Below, piece by piece: positions 7,420 through 11,913 of a stretch of 11,913 nt of DNA; the stretch's first letter is position 1, and each line of letters opens with the position of its first letter. Source of the DNA: Candidatus Campbelliibacteriota bacterium (lineage in GTDB: Bacteria; Patescibacteriota; Minisyncoccia; UBA9983); the NCBI GenBank assembly GCA_003231675.1, contig QIJB01000007.1, positions 1 through 11,913 on the forward strand, written 5' to 3'. The notes under the pieces were generated by a model. That model was not told the origin of the DNA and did no database searches. It saw nothing but the letters and a program-made list of their open reading frames with translations. The translations under genes were made by a program, and so were the position numbers.

Positions 7420-8661
7420 ATGCAACCATTTCAAAATTTTACAATCAAAGCCCAAGAGGCCGTGCGGAGAGCGCACGAATTGGCGGTTGAGAGAGGGCAA
7501 AATCATGTTGATGTCCTTCATCTTCTTGCTGCCCTTACGCTCCAAGAAGAAAGTGTCGTTATTTCTATTTTGGAAAAACTGGAAATAGATCTCGTTTTCC
7601 TCTCGGAATCCATTTTAGATCAAATGGATGATTCTCAAACTTCGTCAACCGTGGCGCCCTCATATCAAATGTATTTGGCCCCGGAATTAGCAAAGGTTCT
7701 TGAAGAATCACATCGCATTGCTCAACTTATGAAAGATGATTATGTTTCGACGGAGCACCTTTTTCTCGCGATACTGGAAGTGCCGTCGGAAGGAAAGAGA
7801 ATTCTTGAAAAATTCAAAATAGAAAAGGAACAGGTTATGAGAATATTGAACGAACTTCGCAATTCCAGGCCTGCTGAAGCTGAGGGAAAACAGCAATTTA
7901 AAATACTTTCAAAATATGCGCGCAATCTCACTAATATGGCAAAAGAGGACAAATTGGATCCCGTTATTGGGAGAGATGAAGAAATCAAAAGGATAATGCA
8001 GATTTTGAGTCGCAGAACAAAAAACAACCCTATTTTGATAGGAGAAGCGGGTGTTGGAAAAACCGCCATTGCCGAGGGGTTGGCGAGAAGAATTGTTCAA
8101 GGCGATGTGCCCGAATCGCTTCGCGACAAGGAGTTGGTTTCTCTTGATTTGGCGTCTTTGGTTGCCGGAACGAAATACAGAGGAGAATTTGAAGAGCGTC
8201 TCAAGGGTCTTCTCAAGGAGATGGAAAGAGCGGGGGGGAAAATAATACTCTTTATTGACGAAATACACACACTGGTCGGAGCCGGAGCGTCAGAGGGAGC
8301 GATTGATGCTTCCAATATACTGAAACCGGCTTTGGCGAGAGGAGAATTGCGCGCTATTGGTGCGACAACCTTGAAAGAATATCAAAAATACATTGAAAAG
8401 GATTCGGCGCTCACGAGAAGATTTCAGCCGGTTTACGTGGAAGAACCTTCCGTTGAGGACGCTATTTCAATTTTGCGCGGATTGAAGGAAAAATACGAGC
8501 TTCATCACGGGGTGCGGATTACGGATAGCGCCATAAAAGCCGCCGTTAATTTGTCAGCGAGATATATTTCCGAAAGATTTTTACCGGACAAAGCCATAGA
8601 TTTGATTGGGCTTCCGCGCGCCGGCTTGAGCTTGACAGTATGCCTGAAGAATTGGAAATAG
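7420..8661 (+). CDS. clpB: ATP-dependent chaperone ClpB, N-terminal part (frameshifted)
   Basis: The N-terminal 396 family residues of a AAA+ disaggregase that works with DnaK to dissolve aggregates. It contains two Clp_N repeats (about 1-145), then the first ATPase domain with Walker A GEAGVGKT at 208-215, Walker B FIDE around Asp280/Glu281, an LTRRFQP segment with the expected arginine residues, and LPDKAIDLI at its end. After Ile396 the family sequence should continue D-E-A; instead 17 unrelated residues follow to a stop at 8661. The family sequence resumes in another frame ([16 protein letters not shown]) from 8610. The junction is explained by a net loss of one base modulo 3, most simply 4 or 7 missing nt after position 8608. 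The result is either two half proteins, a pseudogene, or an assembly error. The promoter and leader look intact. Confidence 0.88.
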   Translation: MQPFQNFTIKAQEAVRRAHELAVERGQNHVDVLHLLAALTLQEESVVISILEKLEIDLVFLSESILDQMDDSQTSSTVAPSYQMYLAPELAKVLEESHRIAQLMKDDYVSTEHLFLAILEVPSEGKRILEKFKIEKEQVMRILNELRNSRPAEAEGKQQFKILSKYARNLTNMAKEDKLDPVIGRDEEIKRIMQILSRRTKNNPILIGEAGVGKTAIAEGLARRIVQGDVPESLRDKELVSLDLASLVAGTKYRGEFEERLKGLLKEMERAGGKIILFIDEIHTLVGAGASEGAIDASNILKPALARGELRAIGATTLKEYQKYIEKDSALTRRFQPVYVEEPSVEDAISILRGLKEKYELHHGVRITDSAIKAAVNLSARYISERFLPDKAIDLIGLPRAGLSLTVCLKNWK

Positions 8662-10109
8662 CGAACAGACAAATAATGAAGCTTGAAGTTGAAAAACAAG
8701 CTCTATTAAAGGATGCCGAGGGAAACGGGGAAGGCGCGGCTAAGGCGAAGAAGAGAATTAAGGAAATAGAAAAAGAAATAAGTAATCGCAAGGAAAAAAT
8801 TTCCGCGTTGGAATTGAAATGGAAAAATGAAAAAGACGCCATAGGCATCATTAGGGGATTGAAAAAAGAAATGGAAACAGTTCGCTTGGAGGCTGAGACG
8901 GCGGAGCGCCGGGTGGACTTGGCGCGCGTGGCGGAGTTGCGATACGGAAAAATTCCCGAAATTGAAAAGAAGATTAAACAAGAAGAAAATCGGCTCAAAA
9001 AATTCCAAACATCGCGCAGAATTCTTAATGAAGAAATTACGGAGGAGGATATAGCCAATATCGTTTCGCGATGGACCGGCATTCCCGTTTCCAAAATGCT
9101 GGAGGGTGAAGCGGAAAAATTACTGAGAATGGAAGACGAATTAAGAAAAAGAGTAATCGGACAAGATGAGGCGATTAAGAAAATAAGCGAGGCGGTACGT
9201 CGCTCTCGCGCCGGTATTTCTTACGAAGACAGACCCATCGGTTCTTTTATGTTTCTTGGACCGACCGGAGTGGGGAAGACGGAACTGGCTAAGGTTTTGG
9301 CAAAATTTATGTTCAATGACGAGAAAGCGCTTATAAGGGTGGATATGTCGGAATATATGGAACGCCATTCGGTGTCAAAATTCATCGGCGCTCCGGCTGG
9401 ATACGTCGGATATGAAGAAGGAGGTCAATTGACCGAGCAGGTCCGTCATCGTCCGTATTCAATCATTCTTTTTGATGAAATAGAGAAGGCGCATCCTGAA
9501 GTTTTCAATGTGATGCTACAGATTCTTGATAACGGGCACTTGACCGATTCAAAGGGTAGAAAAGTCAATTTTAAGAACACCGTTCTTATTATGACATCCA
9601 ATGTCGGGTCTCAATTTTTGCGCCACGCGGAAACACTCGGTTTCGCCACGAAAGAGGAAAAAGAGAGCGAAAAGAAAACTGAAACTGAAATCAGAGAAAG
9701 AATAAAGAAGGCGCTTGAAGCGAAATTCAAGCCTGAGTTTTTAAACCGGTTGGATGAAATAATCATTTTTAACACTTTAAGTCGCAAAGATATTGAGAAG
9801 ATTGTGAAGATACAGATAGATATGGTGGCGAAGCGTCTGTTGGAGAAAGATATAATCCTAAAAGTGAGTGATACCGCCCTTTCTTTTTTGGCGAAAGAAG
9901 GATATAATCCTCACTATGGTGCGAGACCGTTGAAGCGTTTTATCCAGAATAAGATTTTAAATCCCGTCGCTACTTTGATTATCGCCAACAAGATAAAGCT
10001 GAAAGGCGTTATTTCTGTGGACGTGAAGAATGGGGATTTAAAAATTGAACTTTTGGACAAGAACAGAAAGGCGACAAAGAAAAAAACGGTGGCGAATTCG
10101 GAAAATTAA
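8640..10109 (+). CDS. clpB: ATP-dependent chaperone ClpB, middle and C-terminal part (frameshifted)
   Basis: The rest of ClpB in the -1 frame relative to the first part, 489 aa from the ATG at 8640; homologous codons begin earlier, at 8610. The long charged coiled coil (about residues 1-130) is the M domain, which separates ClpB from ClpA and, in length, from ClpC. ATPase domain 2 has Walker A GPTGVGKT at 207-214, Walker B LFDEIEK with Glu280, sensor 1 in IMTSNVG, and sensor 2 in HYGARPLKR, and the usual D2-small domain ends the protein. The ATG at 8640 falls in the SMPEELE turn, and a weak GAG lies about 10 nt upstream, so reinitiation from the overlapping first frame is conceivable. A fragment starting here would lack ATPase domain 1. 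All motifs are intact, which suggests recent damage or a sequencing/assembly error rather than old decay. Confidence 0.85.
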   Translation: MPEELEIANRQIMKLEVEKQALLKDAEGNGEGAAKAKKRIKEIEKEISNRKEKISALELKWKNEKDAIGIIRGLKKEMETVRLEAETAERRVDLARVAELRYGKIPEIEKKIKQEENRLKKFQTSRRILNEEITEEDIANIVSRWTGIPVSKMLEGEAEKLLRMEDELRKRVIGQDEAIKKISEAVRRSRAGISYEDRPIGSFMFLGPTGVGKTELAKVLAKFMFNDEKALIRVDMSEYMERHSVSKFIGAPAGYVGYEEGGQLTEQVRHRPYSIILFDEIEKAHPEVFNVMLQILDNGHLTDSKGRKVNFKNTVLIMTSNVGSQFLRHAETLGFATKEEKESEKKTETEIRERIKKALEAKFKPEFLNRLDEIIIFNTLSRKDIEKIVKIQIDMVAKRLLEKDIILKVSDTALSFLAKEGYNPHYGARPLKRFIQNKILNPVATLIIANKIKLKGVISVDVKNGDLKIELLDKNRKATKKKTVANSEN

Positions 10110-10142
10110 AAATTGGAAAATCTTGAAAAACAAATAGACCAA

Positions 10143-10170
10143 TCACCCTGAAAATAATCTTTTAGGGTGA
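10143..10170 (+). other. stem-loop downstream of clpB
   Basis: TCACCCT (10143-10149) pairs with AGGGTGA (10164-10170). A G-T wobble and three A-T pairs extend it inward to 11 bp with a 6-nt loop. No T tract follows on either strand, so it is not a standard intrinsic terminator. It may still end or protect the clpB message, since no better terminator occurs before the next gene. Confidence 0.4.
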
Positions 10171-10173
10171 ATC

Positions 10174-10228
10174 GGGTAGGTGGCGGAGTGTCGCCAAAGG
10201 CGAACCTCGCCTTTGGCGGGGTCAAACG
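10174..10228 (+). repeat. partial duplicate of the tRNA-Tyr 5' end, split by a palindrome
   Basis: Bases 10174-10190 (GGGTAGGTGGCGGAGTG) are identical to the first 17 nt of the intact tRNA-Tyr at 10480. After a 30-nt insertion, bases 10221-10228 (GTCAAACG) continue with the next 8 nt of the same tRNA (10497-10504). The match then ends. This is thus a 25-nt tRNA-Tyr 5' fragment covering the acceptor 5' strand and D arm, lacking the anticodon and everything after it, so it cannot form a tRNA. The fragment and the intact tRNA are direct repeats around the GIY-YIG remnant. Confidence 0.85.
10192..10218. repeat. perfect 12-bp palindrome (REP-like element)
   Basis: CGCCAAAGGCGA (10192-10203) and TCGCCTTTGGCG (10207-10218) are exact reverse complements with a 3-nt spacer (ACC). 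The unit is inserted within the tRNA-Tyr fragment, with insertion limits of about 10191-10220. It resembles the short GC-rich REP-like palindromes of bacterial intergenic regions. I believe similar GCCAAAGGC palindromes recur in Parcubacteria genomes, but this window holds only one copy. Confidence 0.75.
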
Positions 10229-10232
10229 AGAT

Positions 10233-10485
10233 ATGCATTATGTTTACTTATTGATTAGCAAGAAGGACAGCAGAACTTATATAGGGTATTCTGATGACAT
10301 AAAAAGGAGATTGTTGGAACATAAAAATGGACTGGTAAAAGCAACAAAAAAACAGAAGGCCTTTGGTCTTGGCATATCTGCAATGTTTTGTTAGTATTAA
10401 AGACGCTAAGAATGAGGAAGTATTTTTAAAATCCGGAAAAGGAAGAGAAAGGTTAAAGCATTTGCTAAAAAACACACTTGGGTAG
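10233..10485 (+). pseudogene. frameshifted GIY-YIG nuclease domain protein (YhbQ/UPF0213-type)
   Basis: The first frame, from the ATG at 10233, reads MHYVYLLISKKDSRTYIGY: the GIY-YIG core appears as VYLL and YIGY, and continues through the catalytic-type Arg (DDIKRRLLEHKNG). At the A7 run 10346-10352 the frame shifts. If one A is removed, codons read T-K-N-R-R-P, the usual family motif, and the protein continues through FVSIKDAKNEEVFLKSGKGRERLKHLL to a TAG at 10483-10485. That stop lies inside the intact tRNA-Tyr (bases 4-6). Unshifted, translation ends at 10394 as an aborted 54-aa product. Intact members of this small family are about 80-90 aa single-domain proteins, often near mobile DNA, and their role is mostly unknown. 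The longer start at 10167 would read through the tRNA fragment and palindrome and is rejected. Confidence 0.78.
10463..10471 (+). promoter_or_regulatory. possible -10 element for tRNA-Tyr
   Basis: TGC followed by TAAAAA (10466-10471) resembles an extended -10 and ends 8 nt before the tRNA's first base. It lies inside the coding tail of the GIY-YIG remnant. No -35 is convincing. If real, the tRNA is transcribed from within the inserted unit. Confidence 0.25.
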
Positions 10486-10564
10486 GTGGCGGAGTGGTCA
10501 AACGCACTAGACTGTAAATCTAGCGGCTTAATTGCCTACGGGGGTTCAAATCCCTCCCTGCCCA
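10480..10564 (+). tRNA. tRNA-Tyr (anticodon GTA)
   Basis: An 85-nt class II tRNA. The acceptor GGGTAGG (10480-10486) pairs with CCTGCCC (10557-10563, one T-G wobble), and the discriminator base is A10564. The D arm contains AGTGGTCAAACGCACT. The anticodon stem CTAGA/TCTAG (10507-10511/10519-10523) encloses CTGTAAA with GTA at 10514-10516. The variable arm has a GGC/GCC stem (10525-10527/10534-10536), as expected for bacterial tRNA-Tyr. The T arm GGGGG/CCCTC encloses TTCAAAT. CCA is not encoded (ACA follows), so it must be added enzymatically. The acceptor 5' strand supplies the TAG stop of the upstream GIY-YIG reading frame. Confidence 0.97.
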
Positions 10565-10594
10565 CAAGTGAAGGAAATTTTAATATCTGTCGGA

Positions 10595-11167
10595 ATGGAT
10601 AATAAACATAAAACTGTTATTTTCGATTTTTTTGGAGTTGTTTGTTCCGAAGTGGCATCTGTTTGGTTTGCGAAATATTTTGAAAAAGAAAAAGCCCTTT
10701 CCATAAAGGAAAAATATGTACGTCCCGCGGATTCAGGAGAGATAACCGGAAAAAAATTATTTGAAGAATTGGCGACCCTATCCAACTCAAATTCGGATAG
10801 CGTACGAGAAGAATGGCTATCTCTTATTAAAATAGATCAAAAAATGATTTCCCTTATTAAGGATATTAAAGGTGATTTTAGAATAGTTCTCGGTTCTAAC
10901 GCTCCGTCGAATTTTCTTCGCCAGATTTTAAAAGAAAATAATCTTGAGAAATTATTTGATACAATCATAATCTCAAGCGAGATAAGAGTGGCAAAACCAG
11001 ATAGATTGTTTTTTAATAAAGCGATGGAGATACTGGAAGAAGTCCCCGACAATCTCTTGTTTTTTGATGATAATCAGAAAAATATTGAAGCTGCCCAAAA
11101 AATTGGCATTCAATCTCACTTATTCAGAACCGCTGAAGACGCAAAATTCCTCACAAATCTTGCGTAA
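10595..11167 (+). CDS. HAD-superfamily hydrolase, subfamily IA (YihX-like)
   Basis: A haloacid dehalogenase-fold phosphatase, substrate unknown. From the ATG at 10595 (190 aa) it shows motif I VIFDFFGVV with nucleophile Asp11, a helical cap (about 18-90), motif II LGSNAPSN (the Ser), motif III VAKPDRLFF (the Lys), and motif IV LFFDDNQKNIEAA (acidic metal ligands). The second Asp of the usual DxD motif is Phe13. YihX-like and epoxide-hydrolase N-terminal HADs also lack it, so activity is possible but of less certain type. The frame is open through the upstream tRNA-Tyr, but starts inside the tRNA (10532) make no sense; a GTG at 10568 is an alternative that adds nine residues. No Shine-Dalgarno is present. 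A -10-like TAATAT (10581-10586) ends 8 nt before the ATG without a clear -35. Co-transcription with the tRNA is also possible. Confidence 0.85.
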   Translation: MDNKHKTVIFDFFGVVCSEVASVWFAKYFEKEKALSIKEKYVRPADSGEITGKKLFEELATLSNSNSDSVREEWLSLIKIDQKMISLIKDIKGDFRIVLGSNAPSNFLRQILKENNLEKLFDTIIISSEIRVAKPDRLFFNKAMEILEEVPDNLLFFDDNQKNIEAAQKIGIQSHLFRTAEDAKFLTNLA

Positions 11168-11224
11168 TTCAAACACCAAACAAACAATCAAAATAGCCTC
11201 TTGTCCGTTTATTTGGCTCCTAAG

Positions 11225-11253
11225 TTGCAAAAATAAGTCGTTTCGGTTATACT
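11225..11253 (+). promoter_or_regulatory. sigma70-type promoter of rpmG
   Basis: TTGCAA (11225-11230), a 17-nt spacer, and TATACT (11248-11253). The hexamer ends 9 nt before the ATG at 11263, giving a predicted leader of about 3 nt. Confidence 0.6.
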
Positions 11254-11262
11254 GGAAACGTT

Positions 11263-11421
11263 ATGTCACAAGATAAACTTATAAAACTTAAATGTTCCGG
11301 ATGCAACAGAATCAACTATTGGAGCAGAAAAAACAAAAAACTCGTTGAGCGAAAAATTGAGCTCAAGAAATATTGCAAATGGTGCCGGGCGCACAAGGTG
11401 CATAAGGAGATGAAGAAATAG
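11263..11421 (+). CDS. rpmG: 50S ribosomal protein bL33
   Basis: A 52-aa basic protein of the large ribosomal subunit near the E site. The pattern KLKCSGCNRINYWSRKNK ... RKIELKKYCKWCRAHKVHKE is typical of bL33. All four zinc-ribbon cysteines are present (C11, C14, C38, C41), so this is the zinc-binding 'C+' form. It is a stand-alone gene with its own promoter 9 nt before the ATG and no Shine-Dalgarno. In many bacteria rpmG is followed by secE and nusG; here the next gene is on the opposite strand, so that linkage is lost. Confidence 0.9.
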   Translation: MSQDKLIKLKCSGCNRINYWSRKNKKLVERKIELKKYCKWCRAHKVHKEMKK

Positions 11422-11456
11422 GGCTTTTGGAAATATCTATCAAAAACATTTCACGC

Positions 11457-11520
11457 GAAAGCAAGGTGTTTTTTATTCCACCCGTTTGCTTAAAGTCGGG
11501 GGTCAGCCACACTTGCCTTC
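11457..11520. other. structured intergenic stretch between rpmG and the minus-strand terminator
   Basis: Bases 11457-11469 pair with 11509-11520 as an interrupted stem of about 11 bp (GAA, GCAAG and TGT against ACA, CTTGC and TTC). An inner CCCG/CGGG stem (11481-11484/11497-11500) also forms. No gene is seen in the 11422-11590 gap. Short open frames on both strands here overlap rpmG or the terminator and are not credible. It could be a remnant or a copy of a dispersed repeat. Confidence 0.3.
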
Positions 11521-11555
11521 CGCCACTACGCATCGCCATACATTCAGCCATCATT

Positions 11556-11582
11556 AAAAAAACCGGAGCACAATGCTCCGGT
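11556..11582 (-). terminator. intrinsic terminator of the minus-strand 69-aa gene
   Basis: ACCGGAGCA (11562-11570) and TGCTCCGGT (11574-11582) form a perfect 9-bp GC-rich stem with a 3-nt loop. On the minus strand the stem is followed by seven Ts (A run at 11556-11562 on +). The stem begins 8 nt after the stop codon of the minus-strand gene. It has no T tract on the + strand, so its use for rpmG is doubtful. Confidence 0.85.
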
Positions 11583-11590
11583 CTTACCCC

Positions 11591-11800
11591 TTATTTGTTT
11601 ATAATCTCAATATACCCTTCTTCGGGTGTTTGCACATAGACTTCCGTCCATGTGTACCACCCGAAGTCAGCGCCACCTCCAAATGCCGCGGCAGCGCTGA
11701 TTACACTGCCGTCTTCAAAAGTTATTTTTAAGCAATCTTCATCGTAGACCGCTTCCTTAACTTTCTTCCCTTTAAGAGAAAGAATCTCTCTTTTGGGCAT
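11591..11800 (-). CDS. hypothetical protein, 69 aa, small beta-rich
   Basis: Function not recognised. The protein starts MPKREILSLKGKKVKEAVY and continues with a strand-turn-strand segment DCLKITFEDGSVISA, a small-residue run AAAAFGGGADFGW, and a final strand pair EVYVQTPEEGYIEIINK. The 'L.ITFEDGSV' pattern recalls small DUF7448-like domains that bind nothing known, but this is only a resemblance. The ATG at 11800 is fixed by a full Shine-Dalgarno sequence 7 nt upstream; the longer frame from 11827 would translate that site and is rejected. A clean terminator follows directly. It is the only minus-strand gene here and the only one with a strong ribosome binding site, so it may have a different origin or need high expression. 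It is divergent from the partial gene at the right edge. Confidence 0.75.
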   Translation of the reverse strand: MPKREILSLKGKKVKEAVYDEDCLKITFEDGSVISAAAAFGGGADFGWYTWTEVYVQTPEEGYIEIINK

Positions 11801-11803
11801 TTC

Positions 11804-11815
11804 ATCACCTCCTTT
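11804..11815 (-). promoter_or_regulatory. full-length Shine-Dalgarno sequence
   Basis: On the minus strand AAAGGAGGTGAT matches the complement of the bacterial 16S 3' end over 12 nt. GGAGG ends 7 nt before the ATG at 11800. It decides the start of the 69-aa gene. Confidence 0.85.
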
Positions 11816-11850
11816 CCTCTTTTGCAAAAGATGAGATACATAGGTAATAC

Positions 11851-11881
11851 CCCTGATTTGGCAAAACTGCTAAAATCGGGG
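11851..11881. promoter_or_regulatory. imperfect inverted repeat overlapping the promoter of the right-edge gene
   Basis: CCCTGATTTGGCA (11851-11863) pairs with TGCTAAAATCGGGG (11868-11881) in 13 pairs, with two wobbles and one bulged A and a 4-nt loop. It covers the -10 element and ends one base before the ATG at 11883. Since a leaderless + transcript would not include it, a DNA-level operator is as likely as an RNA structure. It lies between two divergent genes. Confidence 0.4.
11868..11876 (+). promoter_or_regulatory. extended -10 of the right-edge gene
   Basis: TGC followed by TAAAAT (11871-11876) forms an extended -10 ending 6 nt before the ATG at 11883, the same geometry as other genes here. 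No -35 is evident. Confidence 0.45.
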
Positions 11882-11882
11882 T

Positions 11883-11913
11883 ATGATTACCAGCTTAAAT
11901 CTCATCAACATGG
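11883..11913 (+). CDS. start of an unidentified gene, cut by the window edge
   Basis: Ten codons read M-I-T-S-L-N-L-I-N-M with no stop before the window ends. The call rests on the extended -10 immediately upstream and the absence of any other gene in this direction. The sequence is too short to identify a product. Confidence 0.45.
   Translation, partial: MITSLNLINM

Noticed and set aside
7102..7545. 147-codon minus-strand open frame across the htrA-clpB junction
   Set aside because: It is antisense to two well-identified genes and the clpB promoter, with no recognisable product.
7343..7588. 81-codon plus-strand frame starting in the clpB leader
   Set aside because: It overlaps the clpB N-terminus out of frame, and the protein has no coherent pattern; a leader peptide role has no support.
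8601..8610. Programmed -1 frameshift producing full-length ClpB
   Set aside because: There is no X-XXY-YYZ slippery site, and a -1 slip would still lack the conserved D-E residues; a small deletion fits better.
8546..9094. 182-codon open frame antisense to the ClpB coiled coil
   Set aside because: The Ser/Phe-rich product mirrors Glu/Lys codons of the M domain and has no start signals; it is a shadow of clpB.
10143..10170. Intrinsic terminator after clpB
   Set aside because: The stem is fair, but neither strand has the T tract needed; it is kept only as a stem-loop.
11363..11554. 63-codon minus-strand frame RQVWLTPDFKQTGG
   Set aside because: It overlaps rpmG antisense, has no ribosome site and no promoter. 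It is better explained as a structured or repeat sequence.
11801..11827. ATG at 11827 as start of the minus-strand hypothetical gene
   Set aside because: It would translate the full Shine-Dalgarno sequence that serves the ATG at 11800.

Overview
The window looks like a chromosomal segment of a small-genome, low-to-moderate GC bacterium. The best fit is a Candidate Phyla Radiation (Patescibacteria, Parcubacteria-like) member. That placement is an inference from three things: the style and sizes of the proteins, the near absence of Shine-Dalgarno sites with start codons sitting directly behind -10 boxes, and a short palindrome of a kind I associate with such genomes. No marker gene here proves the taxon.

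Left block (1-4796), one likely operon on +: a sigma70-type promoter at 21-49 lies directly before a NifS/IscS-type cysteine desulfurase. This is followed by an IscU-type scaffold (17 nt gap), an M29 aminopeptidase (4 nt gap) and an M3-like HEGGH zinc peptidase (39 nt gap). Iron-sulfur cluster assembly is therefore packaged with cytosolic peptide breakdown.

Middle block (4797-10109), all +: a Cas4/RecB-like PD-(D/E)XK nuclease with CPRC and CDYC cysteine pairs and no CRISPR nearby; a four-helix 'phage holin IV' type membrane protein; an HtrA/DegP-like membrane-anchored serine protease with PDZ; and a ClpB disaggregase split by a frameshift after KAIDLI. HtrA and ClpB together form an envelope/cytosol protein quality control pair, each with its own good promoter.

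Accessory spot (10143-10564): a partial copy of the 5' end of tRNA-Tyr, split by a 30-nt insertion carrying a perfect 12-bp palindrome, is followed by a frameshifted GIY-YIG nuclease gene. The reading frame of that gene stops inside the intact tRNA-Tyr(GUA). The nuclease remnant thus lies between direct repeats of the tRNA 5' end, like a small inserted unit. This is the most unusual structure in the window.

Right block (10565-11913): a HAD hydrolase and a four-cysteine bL33 (rpmG) on +; a 69-aa hypothetical gene on the minus strand with the only strong Shine-Dalgarno sequence in the window and a clean intrinsic terminator; and the first codons of a further + gene at the edge.

A recurring theme is promoter architecture. 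At least five genes have a -10 hexamer ending 6-10 nt before ATG (three with a -35 at exactly 17 nt, two with an extended TGn -10), which implies leaderless or nearly leaderless mRNAs. clpB is the exception, with a 60-nt leader containing a hairpin.
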